Assembly (NCBI RefSeq): GCF_018408705.1
Contig: NZ_AP023420.1
Span: forward strand, 1,488,001-1,552,000
Source of the DNA: Pusillibacter faecalis
GTDB lineage: Bacteria > Bacillota > Clostridia > Oscillospirales > Oscillospiraceae
Reading direction: 5' to 3'
DNA: 64,000 bases
Under the pieces are notes generated by a model. The model had not been told where the DNA came from. It saw nothing but the letters and a program-made list of their open reading frames with translations, and did no database searches. A program made the position numbers and the translations under genes. Below, piece by piece: positions 8,924 to 18,993 of this stretch (its first letter is position 1; the number at the start of each line of letters is the position of its first letter).

Positions 8924-9758
8924 CCTCCGCCACCCCCAGATACGCGTCGATCACGCGCTGATTGTTCTGAATCTCCGCCGGGGTCCCCTGGGCGATCAGC
9001 TCGCCGAAGTCCAGCACATAGATGCGGTCGGAAATCCCCATGACCAGATTCATGTGGTGCTCGATCAAAAAGACCGTCAGGTGGAACTGGTCCCGGATCT
9101 CCCCAATGAAGGCCGTCAGCTCGTCGGTCTCCTGGGGGTTCATGCCCGCTGCCGGCTCATCCAGCAGCAAAAGCCGCGGATTTGTGGCCAGCGCCCGGGC
9201 AATCTCCAGCCGGCGCTGCTTGCCGTAGGGAAGGGACGTTGCAAGATCGTCCTTCACATCCGCAAGGCCCACAATCTCCAACAGCTCCTCCACATGGCGG
9301 CGCTGGGCGGCCTCCTCCTTATAGTTCAGCCGGAAGGCGGCGGAGAAGACGTTGCTGGTGCTGCGGCAGTGCTTGGCAATCAGCACGTTGTCAAACACCG
9401 TCTGGGACTTCCAAAGCCGGATATTCTGGAACGTGCGGGCCATGCCCATCTGGGTGATTTTGTCCGGCGTGGGAGAGAGGGCGTGGGTGTACTCCCCCGC
9501 GTGCTGGCCCTTGTAGAGCTTTTTCATCTTGCCCTGGGGATAGTTCTCAATGATCTTCTTCTCCTGGAACCACACCGCCCCGTTGGAGGGCTGGTACACG
9601 CCGGTGACCACGTTGAACGCCGTGGTCTTGCCCGCGCCGTTGGGACCGATCAGGGCCACGATCTCCCCCTGGTTGATCTCCAGGTTCAGGTTATCCACCG
9701 CCACCACGCCGCCGAACTGCATGGTGACGTTTTCAATCTTCAGCACTTGCTCGCTCAT
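8916..9758 (-). CDS. livG: Branched-chain amino-acid ABC transporter ATP-binding protein LivG
   Basis: This 280-residue ATPase starts at MSEQVLKIEN with a GGAGG site upstream; the longer open frame upstream lies inside livM. It has Walker A GPNGAGKTT, a LivG-type insertion of about 40 residues after the first strands, the signature LPYGKQRRLE and Walker B LLLLDEPAAGMNP. It overlaps livM by four bases and livF by eight, so the operon is translationally coupled. Confidence 0.95.
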   Translation of the reverse strand: MSEQVLKIENVTMQFGGVVAVDNLNLEINQGEIVALIGPNGAGKTTAFNVVTGVYQPSNGAVWFQEKKIIENYPQGKMKKLYKGQHAGEYTHALSPTPDKITQMGMARTFQNIRLWKSQTVFDNVLIAKHCRSTSNVFSAAFRLNYKEEAAQRRHVEELLEIVGLADVKDDLATSLPYGKQRRLEIARALATNPRLLLLDEPAAGMNPQETDELTAFIGEIRDQFHLTVFLIEHHMNLVMGISDRIYVLDFGELIAQGTPAEIQNNQRVIDAYLGVAEDA

Positions 9759-11065
9759 TGGTGAGCCTCCTTCCGACGGCGCTTGAACAGGTCCGGCAGC
9801 TCCTTGTCGCCCATGAGACCCTGGCGGAAGAACAGCACCACAATCATGATCACCAGGGAGAAGGCCACCATCCGGAAGCCGTTGCGCAGGAAGGGCATGG
9901 CCATGGACCCGCTCATGAGGTACGAGATCAGCCACCCCATCAGGGCCAGGGCCACCACGGCCGCCGCGATCTGTTTCCACCGTTTTTTCTCATGGCGCTG
10001 CTCCCGCAGGATGAGAAGCAGCCCGCCGCCCAGCACCACCACGGAAAACACAGCGATGAAAGCAATCCGCCGGGGGTCTGTGGGGGAGGTGAAGGTCACG
10101 CTGGTGTCCAGGAACCGCAGCCACCACTCGCTGGCGGCCACATACAAAAATGCCGCGATGCAGCTGCCGGAGATGGAGCCAATGCCGCCGATGACCACAA
10201 TCAACAGAATTTCATAGGTCATGGCGGTGGTAAAGGTCTTGGCCTGGGCCTGGTTGGCGAACATGGCGAACATGCCGCCGCCCACCCCGGCGAAGAAGGA
10301 GCTGATGCAAAACGCCAGCCGCTTGTGGCGGGAGAGATTGATGCCCATGGCCTCCGCCGCCACCTCGTCGTCCCGCACGGCCTTGAAGGCCCGGCCGTAG
10401 GTGGAGTTGATGAGCAGCAGAATCACGCCGATGCACACCGCCCCCAGCAGGAACGGCACGAAGGTGGAAAGCCGCAGGGAGAAGCCCGGCAGCTCAATGT
10501 TGAAGCTGGAGAAGGTGGGAAAGCTCTTGAGGGCGTTGGCGCCGTTGGTGACGGGGCCCAATTTGTCCCACTGGAGAATGGCCCGGACAATTTCACCAAA
10601 GCCCAGCGTGGCAATGGCGAGATAATCGGACTTGAGCCGCAGCACCGGCAGGCCGATCAGCCACGCAACGACGGCGGCCACGAAGCCCGCCAGCACCAGC
10701 GCCGCCAGCACGCCCAGCACCAGTCCCGCCGCGCCGCCGCCGAAGAGCTCCGGCAGGGAGAAGTTCACGGCGGAGCCCTGGTAGATATAGTAGACGCTCT
10801 CCCGGGCCGCTGTGGGAATCGTTAAAATCGCGTAGGTGTAGGCGCCCAGCAGCATGAAGCCCGCCTGGCCCAGGGAGAAAAGGCCCGTAAAGCCGTTGAG
10901 CAGGTTCATGGAGGAGGCCACCACCGCATAGACCGCGCCCTTTTTCAGCACGGTGAAGAGCATGTGGGTGGGCTTCATGGTGTTTTCCAGAAGGATCACC
11001 AGCGCCAGCAGCGCCGCGGCGCAAAGGAGGATGACCCAGGTGCTCCGCTTTTGTTTCTTCTGCAC
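9755..11065 (-). CDS. livM: Branched-chain amino-acid ABC transporter permease LivM
   Basis: This integral membrane permease of 436 residues has many hydrophobic segments and the LivM-type stretch GYLAIATLGFGEI-like region (here DYLAIATLGFGEI). The GTG at 11065 is favoured because GGGAGGGG precedes it by five bases; the longer frame would begin inside livH. The C-terminal 60 residues after the last membrane segments are charged (EQRHEKKRWK and beyond). They include further hydrophobic stretches, making the protein somewhat longer than many LivM proteins. Confidence 0.93.
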   Translation of the reverse strand: MQKKQKRSTWVILLCAAALLALVILLENTMKPTHMLFTVLKKGAVYAVVASSMNLLNGFTGLFSLGQAGFMLLGAYTYAILTIPTAARESVYYIYQGSAVNFSLPELFGGGAAGLVLGVLAALVLAGFVAAVVAWLIGLPVLRLKSDYLAIATLGFGEIVRAILQWDKLGPVTNGANALKSFPTFSSFNIELPGFSLRLSTFVPFLLGAVCIGVILLLINSTYGRAFKAVRDDEVAAEAMGINLSRHKRLAFCISSFFAGVGGGMFAMFANQAQAKTFTTAMTYEILLIVVIGGIGSISGSCIAAFLYVAASEWWLRFLDTSVTFTSPTDPRRIAFIAVFSVVVLGGGLLLILREQRHEKKRWKQIAAAVVALALMGWLISYLMSGSMAMPFLRNGFRMVAFSLVIMIVVLFFRQGLMGDKELPDLFKRRRKEAHQ

Positions 11066-11078
11066 AGTTACCCCTCCC

Positions 11079-11954
11079 TTACACTTTGTCGGTGATCTTC
11101 TCACCGAAGAGGCCGGTGGGCTTCACCACCAGAATCACGATCAGCAGGGCAAAGGTGAAGGCGTCGGAGAAGACGGACCAGCTGGAGCCCTTGATAACGC
11201 TCTCGGAGATGCCGATCAAAAAGGCGCCCACCACCGCGCCGGGGATGGACCCGATGCCGCCGAACACCGCCGCCACGAACGCCCTGAGGCCCGGCAGCGC
11301 GCCGGAGAGGGGCACGATGGACTGGTAGTTGGTGAAGTAGAGCAGGGACCCCACCGCTGCCAGGAACGAGCCGATGATGAACGTGAAGGAAATCACGCTG
11401 TTGATCTTGATACCCATGAGCTGGGCGGTCTCAAAGTCCCGGGACGCGGCCCGCATGGCCATGCCGATCTTGGTGTGGTTGATGAGCTGGGTCAGCGCCA
11501 CCACCAGCACCACCACCAGCACCGGCGTGACCACCGTCACCCATTTGGTGGAGACGCCGGCAATCGTCACCTGGCTGGAAAGCCCGGGGATGGCCGGGTA
11601 CATCTGAGGAAGGCCGCCGGTGATATAGGTGGCGAAGTTTTGCAGAAGATAGCTCACGCCGATGGCGGAGATCATCACGCTCATCCGGGGGGCGGAGCGC
11701 AGGGGCTTATAGGCGCACCGCTCGATGAAAAAGCCCAGGGCCACCACCAGCACCACCATCAGCGGCAGGGCGACGGGCAGCGGCAGGCTGGCGCTGAGAT
11801 AGACCATGATCAGGCCCGCGGCCATAAATACGTCGCCGTGGGCGAAGTTGATCAGGCGCAAAATGCCGTATACCAGCGTATAGCCAATAGCGATCAGGGC
11901 GTATTGTCCGCCCAGAGAGATGCCCGAGAGCAGGATGGAAAGGCCGTATTGCAC
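11079..11954 (-). CDS. livH: Branched-chain amino-acid ABC transporter permease LivH
   Basis: This 291-residue permease has about eight membrane segments and the family patterns GYTLVYGILRLINFAHGD and AVFGGIGSIPGAVVGA. The GTG at 11954 has a GGGGAGGG site six bases upstream and gives the usual N-terminus; an ATG 24 bases earlier is possible. It forms the membrane pore with LivM. It is separated from livJ by about 150 bases containing a stable hairpin. Confidence 0.94.
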   Translation of the reverse strand: MQYGLSILLSGISLGGQYALIAIGYTLVYGILRLINFAHGDVFMAAGLIMVYLSASLPLPVALPLMVVLVVALGFFIERCAYKPLRSAPRMSVMISAIGVSYLLQNFATYITGGLPQMYPAIPGLSSQVTIAGVSTKWVTVVTPVLVVVLVVALTQLINHTKIGMAMRAASRDFETAQLMGIKINSVISFTFIIGSFLAAVGSLLYFTNYQSIVPLSGALPGLRAFVAAVFGGIGSIPGAVVGAFLIGISESVIKGSSWSVFSDAFTFALLIVILVVKPTGLFGEKITDKV

Positions 11955-12054
11955 AGAAAACCCTCCCCTTTCTTTCAAATCAGTTTACAGCTTGGGACCG
12001 TCGCGAAAAGGGCCGGAGAACGTCGGCCGCTTTCGAGGCGGCCCTGGGAAAGCG

Positions 12055-12086
12055 CGTCTGGCGGAGGAACGTCCCTCCGCCAGACG
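12055..12086 (-). other. Stable hairpin between livJ and livH
   Basis: A perfect 13-bp stem (CGTCTGGCGGAGG) with a six-base loop lies between the stop of livJ and the start of livH, and no T-run follows it. Such hairpins after binding-protein genes usually protect the upstream mRNA and raise binding-protein levels relative to the permeases. That role is inference here. Confidence 0.6.
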
Positions 12087-12103
12087 TACATGCTCGTCAG
12101 GAA

Positions 12104-13306
12104 TCAGCCGACGGTCTGCACCGTTTCCAGAGTCCAGGCCGCGTTTGCGTTGTCCGCGGTCTTGATATAGGCGGTGTCGCGGATGGCGTCGCCCTGGTCG
12201 TCAAAGGCGATCTCGCCGGAGACGCCGGTATAGGTGACAGAGGGCAGAGCGGCCTTCACAGCGGCGGGGTCCGTGGAGCCGGCGGCCTTCAGGGCCTCCA
12301 GCGCCACATAGTAGACGTCGTAGCCCATGGCGGTGACGGCGGCGATGGTGTCGTTGCCGCCGTTGTTGGTCATGGCGGTGGCGTCCTCATTCAGCCAGGC
12401 CTTGATGCCCTCGTCGAACTCCGGAGAGCCGCCCTCCTGGTAGAAGGTGGAGACGTAGAGCTGCACGTTGGAGCCGGCCGCGGCCTCCAGCACCATGTTG
12501 CTGTCCAGGGTGTCGGAGCCCAGGATGGGGGTCTCCAGGCCCATGGAGGCGGCCAGCTTCACGATCTGGGTGGAGTAGGCGATGGAGACGGGGCAGAAAA
12601 TCACGTCGCAGCCCTCGCTCTTGGCCTTGTTGAGATAGGTGGTGAAGTCGGAGGTGTTGGTGGGGAAGGAGTCCTTGACCACCTCGCCGTCAAAGGCCTG
12701 CTCGAAGTAGGTGATCAGGCCCTGATCATACTCGTTGCCCAGCTCGCCCAGGAGATACGCCTTCTTAGCGGAGAACTTCTCCTGCGCGAAGTTTGCAAGG
12801 ACCGTGCCCTGGAAGGGGTCCAGGAAGCAGATGCGGAAGTAGTAGTCGTTGCCGGCAGTCACCTGGGGGTTGGTGCAGGTCACGCCGATGGCGGCAAGGC
12901 CGGCCTCGTCAAAGGTGGGGCCGGCGGCGATGGAGACGCCCGAGCCATAGGAGCCCAGCACCAGGGAGACGTCCTTGCTCACCAGCTCGCTGGCGGCGGT
13001 GATAGCCTTGGAGGAGTCGGAGCCGTTGTCGGCGTAGACCAGCTCCACCGTATAGGTCTCGCCGCCGATGTCCACGGTGGGAGTCTCCTGATTGGCGTAC
13101 TGCATGCCCAGCATCTCCTGCTTGCCGCCAGGGCCGGAGTCGCCGGTGGCGGGCTCGAACACGCCGATGCGCACCACCTTGTCGCCAGAACCCTCGGCGT
13201 CGTTGGCGGCGTCGCCGTCAGAGCTGCCGGAATCGCCGCCGCAGGCCGCAAGGCTCAGCGCCATGGCCAGAGACAGCATGAGTGCCCAAAACTTTTTCAT
13301 GTTCAT
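12104..13306 (-). CDS. livJ: Branched-chain amino-acid ABC transporter substrate-binding lipoprotein
   Basis: This periplasmic-binding-protein-like lipoprotein has a type II signal peptide (MKKFWALMLSLAMALSLAAC) with the lipobox cysteine. A low-complexity Gly/Ser/Asp linker and a Leu/Ile/Val-binding fold (VRIGVFEPATGDSG, GSYGSGVSIAA) follow. Two ATGs, 13306 and 13300, share one AGGAGG site, so the start is uncertain by two codons. It is the first gene of the liv operon and has its own promoter. The ligand may be branched-chain amino acids or other amides, since this family is broad. Confidence 0.92.
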   Translation of the reverse strand: MNMKKFWALMLSLAMALSLAACGGDSGSSDGDAANDAEGSGDKVVRIGVFEPATGDSGPGGKQEMLGMQYANQETPTVDIGGETYTVELVYADNGSDSSKAITAASELVSKDVSLVLGSYGSGVSIAAGPTFDEAGLAAIGVTCTNPQVTAGNDYYFRICFLDPFQGTVLANFAQEKFSAKKAYLLGELGNEYDQGLITYFEQAFDGEVVKDSFPTNTSDFTTYLNKAKSEGCDVIFCPVSIAYSTQIVKLAASMGLETPILGSDTLDSNMVLEAAAGSNVQLYVSTFYQEGGSPEFDEGIKAWLNEDATAMTNNGGNDTIAAVTAMGYDVYYVALEALKAAGSTDPAAVKAALPSVTYTGVSGEIAFDDQGDAIRDTAYIKTADNANAAWTLETVQTVG

Positions 13307-13324
13307 CAATCCTCCTGTTTGACT

Positions 13325-13384
13325 GGGACAGACAGTTGTCCCTTATGTAGGAAACATTTTACGTGGTTTTACGTAATTTGGCAA
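13325..13384 (-). promoter_or_regulatory. Promoter and leader of the liv operon
   Basis: On the minus strand TTGCCA (13379-13384) and TAAAAT (13356-13361) are separated by 17 bases. Inside and beside the spacer the word ACGTAAAA occurs twice, and one copy forms the palindrome TTACGTAA, so it is a candidate operator. The leader then contains the hairpin GGGACA/TGTCCC (13325-13342). The rest of the gap up to the ftsH end (13385-13670) shows no gene I can support. Confidence 0.65.
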
Positions 13385-13670
13385 GATGAATATTTCACAG
13401 AAAGATTTTCCGGATTCCATGCTTTTTATAAGGTGAATTCAGAAATTTCCTAAAATTTGTCCGCGGGAGATAGACAAATGCCGCTGTGGAAGCAGTTTCC
13501 ATCTGGAAGCTGTTTCCGTCCGGCGTACAGGGATTTTCGTGATTTTGCTGAACAGGGAAATGGCGGCAGCCATCCTACAGCCTGTCAACAGGCATTGAGA
13601 GGGGCGCCGGGAAAGCCCTGCGGCTGCCGGGGAGATCGGAGCGCCGCGGATTTCCAGATAGAAGCGCCGA

Positions 13671-13692
13671 GGGGACGGCATCTGCCGTCCCC
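13671..13692 (-). terminator. Hairpin behind ftsH
   Basis: A perfect 10-bp inverted repeat (GGGGACGGCA) with a two-base loop begins seven bases after the ftsH stop. There is no clear T-run, so it may be a weak or factor-assisted terminator, or an mRNA-protecting hairpin. Confidence 0.5.
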
Positions 13693-13698
13693 ACAAAA

Positions 13699-15543
13699 TC
13701 AATCTGCCGCCCCGGGCTCCACCACGGCCAAAAACGCCTCCCGTCCCATGGTCTCGTGGTCCAGGAGATACGCGGCCACCGCGTCCAGCTGCTCCCGCCG
13801 CTCGGTGAGAATGGCCTCACAGCGCTGGTAGGCGCGGCCCACCAGGGCTTTTACCTCCTCGTCGATCTGAGCCGCCACGGATTCGGAATAGCTGCGGCCC
13901 TGGGTCATGGTCCGGCCGATGAACACCTCGTCGTGGCCGGAGTCAAAGGCCACGGTGCCAAGGCGCTCGCTCATGCCGTAGCTGGCCACCATCTTCCGGG
14001 CGATGGCCGAGGCCCGCTGAATGTCGTTGCTGGCGCCAGTGGAGATATCTCCCAGGCACAGCTTCTCCGCCACCCGGCCCCCCAGCAGGGCCGTGATCTG
14101 ATCCTCCATATACCGCTTGGAGAGATAGGAGCGGTCCTCCTCCGGCAGCGAGATGGTCATGCCGCCGGCCCGTCCCCGGGGGACGATGGTGATCTGGCTC
14201 ACCGGGTCCTGATCGGGCAGGGCGTGCATCACCACGGCGTGGCCCGCCTCGTGCCAGGCGGTGAGCCGCCGCTCGTGCTCCGGAATCACCCGGCTGTGCT
14301 TCTCCGGTCCGGCGATGACCTTGATCTCCGCGGCCTGCAAGTCCTCCATGGTGATGAAGCGCTGGTGCTTGCGCCCCGCCAGCAGCGCCCCCTCGTTGAT
14401 GAGGTTTTCCAGGTCCGCGCCGGTGAAGCCGGCAGTTCCCTGGGCCAGCTTCCTCAGGTCCACATCCTCCGCCAGAGGCTTGCCCTTGGCATGGACCTTC
14501 AAAATCTCCTCCCGGCCCTTGATGTCCGGCAATCCCACATAGATCTGCCGGTCAAAGCGGCCGGGCCGCAGGAGGGCGGGGTCCAGCACATCCGCGCGGT
14601 TGGTGGCGGCCAGGACCACCACCCCCTCGTTGGAGGCAAAGCCGTCCATCTCCACCAGCAGCTGGTTGAGGGTCTGCTCCCGCTCGTCGTGCCCGCCGCC
14701 AAGACCGGTGCCCCGCTGACGGCCCACGGCGTCGATCTCATCAATGAATACGATGGCGGGAGAGTTCTTTTTCGCCTGCTCAAAGAGGTCCCGGACCCGG
14801 CTGGCGCCCACGCCCACATACAGCTCCACAAAGTCCGAGCCGGAGATGGAGAGGAAGCCCACGCCGGCCTCCCCCGCCACGGCCTTGGCAAGCAGCGTCT
14901 TGCCGGTGCCCGGAGGGCCCACCAGCAGCACGCCCTTGGGAATCCGCGCCCCCAGGGAGATGAACTGCTTGGGGTCCTTGAGGAACTCCACAATCTCCTG
15001 GAGCTCCTCCTTCTCCTCGTCGGCGCCGGCCACATCGTCAAAGGTGACTTTCTTATCCTGGTCCGAGAGCATCCGGGTCCGGGCGGCGCCGAATTTGGCC
15101 ATCCGGTCCGGCCCCATGCCGCCGCCCTGGGTGCGGACCACCATGAAGTAGAAGAGGGCCCCCAGCACCAGCGCCGTGAGAATCCAGGGCAGGAGCAGCT
15201 CCAGCCAGTTGGTGGTCTCCGGCGGGGGATAGTTGTAGGAGGTGATGACCCCCCTGGCCTTCTGGTCCCGGACCAGGTCGTTGAGGTCGCTGTAAAAGAG
15301 AGAAAAATCGTAGATGTGGTACTGGACCTGTCCCTCCGGCTGATCCCGCAGCGTCAGCGTGAGGGTATTGCCGTCGGAAAAGGAGAAGGAAGAGACCTTC
15401 TCCTGCTCAAAGAGCTGGACCACTTCGGAATAGACCAATTCCTCCGACTGCCGGTTCAATCGCCAGATCCAGTTCATGCACAGGAAAATGACCAGTGCCA
15501 GCAGCAGGAAGGTAAGGTTGGATGCACGATGTTGTCTTGACAA
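13699..15543 (-). CDS. ftsH: ATP-dependent zinc metalloprotease FtsH
   Basis: This membrane-anchored AAA protease has 614 residues: an N-terminal membrane helix, a short outer domain, a second helix near residue 120, then the AAA domain. The AAA domain shows Walker A GPPGTGKT, Walker [12 protein letters not shown] and the second region of homology RPGRFDRQI. The peptidase domain carries the zinc motif HEAGH. The TTG start at 15543 is supported by AAGGAGGG six bases before it. It stands in the classic tilS-hpt-ftsH order. It degrades misassembled membrane proteins and short-lived regulators. Confidence 0.96.
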   Translation of the reverse strand: MSRQHRASNLTFLLLALVIFLCMNWIWRLNRQSEELVYSEVVQLFEQEKVSSFSFSDGNTLTLTLRDQPEGQVQYHIYDFSLFYSDLNDLVRDQKARGVITSYNYPPPETTNWLELLLPWILTALVLGALFYFMVVRTQGGGMGPDRMAKFGAARTRMLSDQDKKVTFDDVAGADEEKEELQEIVEFLKDPKQFISLGARIPKGVLLVGPPGTGKTLLAKAVAGEAGVGFLSISGSDFVELYVGVGASRVRDLFEQAKKNSPAIVFIDEIDAVGRQRGTGLGGGHDEREQTLNQLLVEMDGFASNEGVVVLAATNRADVLDPALLRPGRFDRQIYVGLPDIKGREEILKVHAKGKPLAEDVDLRKLAQGTAGFTGADLENLINEGALLAGRKHQRFITMEDLQAAEIKVIAGPEKHSRVIPEHERRLTAWHEAGHAVVMHALPDQDPVSQITIVPRGRAGGMTISLPEEDRSYLSKRYMEDQITALLGGRVAEKLCLGDISTGASNDIQRASAIARKMVASYGMSERLGTVAFDSGHDEVFIGRTMTQGRSYSESVAAQIDEEVKALVGRAYQRCEAILTERREQLDAVAAYLLDHETMGREAFLAVVEPGAAD

Positions 15544-15705
15544 AAGAGACCCTCCTTCAGGGACAGTTTCATGAAGCCGCCGCGCGGCTGAAACGGATGC
15601 GCCGAGACCTCCACGCCTTTCCCGCGCCCTTTGTCCGCACCGGAAGGGGCCGTTTCGAGATTACGCGTGAGGGATCTGGCGATGCGCTTTCGCGCCGGGG
15701 CGGCC

Positions 15706-16260
15706 TTACTGGCCGGCGTAGACCTCCGGCTTCAAAACGCCGATATAGGGAATGTTGCGGTAGGCCTGGGCATAATCCAGGCCGTAGCCCACCACGAACT
15801 CGTCCGGCACCGTGAAGCCCACAAGGTCCGCAGTGACCGCCTTGGTGCGGCGGGCGGGCTTGTCGAGCAGCGTCACGATGGTGATGGAGGCGGCGCCCTT
15901 GGTCAGAAAATAGTCCTTCAGGAAGGCCAGGGTGTTGCCGGAGTCCAGAATATCCTCCACAATGATCAGGTGCCGCCCGGAGATATCCTGCTGAATGTCA
16001 TGGTTGATGTGGACCCGCCCGGAGGAGACGGTGGCATTTTCATAGGAGCTGACGGCGATGAACTCCACATCGCTTTTGAGCTGGCAGGCCCGGACCAGGT
16101 CCGCCATAAAGACAAAGGAGCCCTTCAGAACCCCCAGGAACAGCGGATTTTTTCCCGCAAACCGTTCATAGAGCGCGCCGCCCAGCTCCGCGATGCGGCG
16201 TTTGAGCTGCTCCTCCGTCACCAGGACCTTGAAAAGGTCCTGCTCCATCTCGCTTTTCAT
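15706..16260 (-). CDS. hpt: Hypoxanthine phosphoribosyltransferase
   Basis: This 184-residue purine-salvage enzyme has the PRPP-binding motif IIVEDILDSGNTL and the typical GSFVFMADLVR segment. It converts hypoxanthine or guanine to the nucleotide. The start ATG at 16260 overlaps the stop of tilS (ATGA) and has GGGAGGG upstream; the longer frame belongs to tilS sequence in another frame. Its location between tilS and ftsH is conserved across Firmicutes. Confidence 0.95.
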   Translation of the reverse strand: MKSEMEQDLFKVLVTEEQLKRRIAELGGALYERFAGKNPLFLGVLKGSFVFMADLVRACQLKSDVEFIAVSSYENATVSSGRVHINHDIQQDISGRHLIIVEDILDSGNTLAFLKDYFLTKGAASITIVTLLDKPARRTKAVTADLVGFTVPDEFVVGYGLDYAQAYRNIPYIGVLKPEVYAGQ

Positions 16261-17615
16261 GGATGCCCTCCCTCTTTGTTCTCTCTGATTTGAATAAACC
16301 GGCAGGGGACGCCTCCCGGCAGAAATTCCATGTCCACGCCCAGCCGCCACACAGCCGCCAGGCGCCCGCCCACATACACGGCGGGAAGCCGGTCCCGCTG
16401 GCGGAGGGAAATCCCCCGGTCCAGGCACAGCCGCTTCACGCTGCGGCTTCCGCGGCTCCCCGGCAGAGCCAGCCGTTCCCCGGCAATCACCGGGGCCACG
16501 GTGAGGACCTCCCCGGCCGCAGGCGGCCGCAGGGCAAGGCCCTCCCCGCTGGGGAGATCCAGCAGCGTCAGGGTGTAGTCCCCCCAGCGGAAGGACTGCC
16601 CGGGCAGCGGCTGCACCTCGCTCAGGGGCTGGGGCCGGGTCTCCAGGAGGAGCCACCCCCGGCAGTACCGGGCGGTGACCCCGTGGGGCAGATCCAGCCG
16701 GCCCTCCTTGCTCCAGGCGGTATTCCGGGCCATCGTCATCATGGCCCGCAGGTGAACGGCGCCGATGTCTCTGCGCCCAACGCCCAGCAGGTCAAAAAGC
16801 CGCAGCAGCATCCGGGGCCGCACGGCGTCCGGGGCCTCCCCCAGCGCCCGCAGCGAGAGCGTCACCCGCCCCTCCTGCACCTCCACATGGGCGGTGCGGC
16901 GGCGGGCCTCCTCCTCCAGGGACCGCTCCGCGATGCGCAGCTGGTCCGCCGCGGCGCTCATGTGCTCCACCGCCCTTGGGTTCAGCTCCCGGAGCAGGGG
17001 CATCACGTTCAGCCGCAGAAAGTTTCGGGCCGCGGCGCCCGGGTCTTGATTGGTGGCGTCCTCCACGTGGGGGATGCCGTGGGCGGCGGCGTAGGCCTGC
17101 AGCTCTTCCCGCCGCACCTGCAGCAGGGGGCGGAAGATGCCGTTTTGACTCATGGGCATCCCCGCGAGGCCGGCAAGGCCGGTCCCCCGGACCAGGTTTA
17201 AAAGCATGGTCTCCGCGTTGTCGTCGGCGTGGTGGGCGGTGTAGATGCGGACGCCGCCCAGACGCTCCGCCTCCCGCCGCAAATAGGCATACCGGGCGTT
17301 CCGGGCGGCCTCCTCCAGGGAGAGCTTCTCCTCTGCGGCCAGGGCGCGCACGTCGGCGGAGCCGGCTGCAAAGGGGATTTCCCGCTCCCGGCACCAGTCC
17401 CGGACAAAGGCCTCGTCCCGGTCGGACTCCGCCCCCCGAAGCTGATGGTTGAAGTGGGCGGCAATCACAGCCCCCTCCCGCTCCCGGCACCACCGGTCCA
17501 GCAGGTCCAGCAGGCACATGGAGTCCAGGCCCCCGGACACGGCGCACAGCACCGTCCTCCCCCGCCCCGGCAGCACCCACCTGGGCGCCCGGGAGAGCAG
17601 GTCATTCGTCGTCAT
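16257..17615 (-). CDS. tilS: tRNA(Ile)-lysidine synthetase
   Basis: This 452-residue enzyme of the N-type ATP pyrophosphatase family has the P-loop-like SGGLDSMCLL (about residues 28-37). The AAHFNHQLRG motif, the TAHHADDNAETMLLNL segment and C-terminal TilS domains follow. It modifies the anticodon of tRNA-Ile(CAU) with lysidine, which is essential for AUA decoding. The gene overlaps the end of dnaB and the start of hpt, so the three are coupled. Confidence 0.95.
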   Translation of the reverse strand: MTTNDLLSRAPRWVLPGRGRTVLCAVSGGLDSMCLLDLLDRWCREREGAVIAAHFNHQLRGAESDRDEAFVRDWCREREIPFAAGSADVRALAAEEKLSLEEAARNARYAYLRREAERLGGVRIYTAHHADDNAETMLLNLVRGTGLAGLAGMPMSQNGIFRPLLQVRREELQAYAAAHGIPHVEDATNQDPGAAARNFLRLNVMPLLRELNPRAVEHMSAAADQLRIAERSLEEEARRRTAHVEVQEGRVTLSLRALGEAPDAVRPRMLLRLFDLLGVGRRDIGAVHLRAMMTMARNTAWSKEGRLDLPHGVTARYCRGWLLLETRPQPLSEVQPLPGQSFRWGDYTLTLLDLPSGEGLALRPPAAGEVLTVAPVIAGERLALPGSRGSRSVKRLCLDRGISLRQRDRLPAVYVGGRLAAVWRLGVDMEFLPGGVPCRFIQIRENKEGGHP

Positions 17616-18951
17616 ATCTGGTATCTAAGGTGGAAAATGTGGTATATTCGGGCATCCACCGCAGCTCCACCTTGCCGGTCTCGCCGTGGCGGTTCTTCGC
17701 CACGATGCACTCGGCAATGTTGTGCTTTTCCGAGTCCTCATTATAATAGTCGTCCCGGTACAAAAAGAGAACGATGTCCGCGTCCTGCTCAATGGCGCCG
17801 GATTCCCGCAGGTCTGAGAGCATGGGCCGCTTGTCGTCCCGCTTTTCGTTGGCACGGCTGAGCTGGCTGAGGCAGATCACGGGGACGTTCAATTCCTTTG
17901 CCATGATCTTCAGCATCCGGGACATGTCGGAGACCACCTGCTGGCGGTTCTCCCCGCCCCGGCCGGAGCCTCCGGCGGAGGTCATCAGCTGCAAATAGTC
18001 GATAACCACCAGGCCCAGGGAGTCGATCCGGCGGCACTTGGCGTTCATATCCGCCACGGAGAGCATGGGGTTGTCGTCGATCCGGATGTCCATCCGGTTG
18101 AGAACCGTGGCCGCGCCGGCGATTTTCTCCCAGTCCGTCTCCCGCAGGCTGCCGGTTTTCAGCCGCGTGTTTTCCACCAGAGCCTCGGAGCTTAAAAGCC
18201 GGGTGGCCAGCTGTTCCCGAGACATTTCCAGGGAAAAGACCGCCACGGTTTTCTGAGCGCTCCGGGCCACGTTCAGCGCGATGTTCAGCGCGAAGGAGGT
18301 CTTGCCCATGCCGGGCCGGGCCGCCAGCAAAATGAGGTCGGACTTGTTGAGGCCCGTGATCTTCTGGTCCACAGCGGACAGGCCCGTGGACAGGCCCGGC
18401 AGGTGGTCCTCGCTCTCGCTCATCTCGCTCAGGCGGTCCAGCACGTCCGGCAGCACCTGCCGCAGGGGCACCATGTCCTGGGCGCTCTGGCCCCGGCGGA
18501 TGGCGTAGACCTTCTGCTCCGCCGCCTCCAGGATGTCTCCGGCCTCGCCCACACCCTCCTGCACCAGGGCGGTGATCTCCGCCGCAGCCTGGGCAACGCC
18601 CCGGAGAAGCGCCTTGTCCCGGACAATGGCCACATACTCCATCACGTTGGCGCTGGTGGGGGTGATCTCCATCAGCTGGGCCAGGTACGAGCGGGTGGTT
18701 TGGTCGTCATAGGTGCCGGCCTTTTGCATCTCCTCGCAGACGGTGATGCCGTCAATGGGCTTGGCGTAGGCGAACATGGAGTAAATGGTCTCAAAAATCT
18801 CCCGGTTCTGCCGGAGATAGAAGTCGGCCGGGCGCAGCTTGTCCATCACGTCTTTGACGCAGCGCTCGTCAATCAGCATAGAGCCAAGGACGGCCTGCTC
18901 CCCCTCCAGGGAGTGGGGCATCTGCCGCAAGAGAAGGTCTTCGTTTGGCAT
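17602..18951 (-). CDS. dnaB: Replicative DNA helicase DnaB
   Basis: This 449-residue hexameric helicase has an N-terminal primase-interacting domain (SLEGEQAVLGSMLID), then the RecA-like core. The core shows Walker A ARPGMGKTS, Walker B LGLVVIDYLQLM and the DLRESGAIEQDADIV motif. The start MPNEDLLLR is preceded by GAGGTGA at seven bases; ten further codons upstream are open but lack a site. It follows rplI and gdpP, a neighbourhood common in Firmicutes. Confidence 0.96.
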   Translation of the reverse strand: MPNEDLLLRQMPHSLEGEQAVLGSMLIDERCVKDVMDKLRPADFYLRQNREIFETIYSMFAYAKPIDGITVCEEMQKAGTYDDQTTRSYLAQLMEITPTSANVMEYVAIVRDKALLRGVAQAAAEITALVQEGVGEAGDILEAAEQKVYAIRRGQSAQDMVPLRQVLPDVLDRLSEMSESEDHLPGLSTGLSAVDQKITGLNKSDLILLAARPGMGKTSFALNIALNVARSAQKTVAVFSLEMSREQLATRLLSSEALVENTRLKTGSLRETDWEKIAGAATVLNRMDIRIDDNPMLSVADMNAKCRRIDSLGLVVIDYLQLMTSAGGSGRGGENRQQVVSDMSRMLKIMAKELNVPVICLSQLSRANEKRDDKRPMLSDLRESGAIEQDADIVLFLYRDDYYNEDSEKHNIAECIVAKNRHGETGKVELRWMPEYTTFSTLDTRYDDE

Positions 18952-18993
18952 GTTGTTGTCACCTCGCTGGGGCCGTCCCATCAGACGGCCGAC

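Noticed and set aside
13439-13702. Small leftward frame in the ftsH-liv gap
   Set aside because: No ribosome-binding site or family, and it includes the hairpin and the ftsH stop; composition is not gene-like.
13756-15540. Long open frame on the plus strand opposite ftsH
   Set aside because: It is the mirror of a certain ftsH gene in GC-rich DNA, is rich in His/Gly/Leu/Val without domain character, and has no ribosome-binding site.
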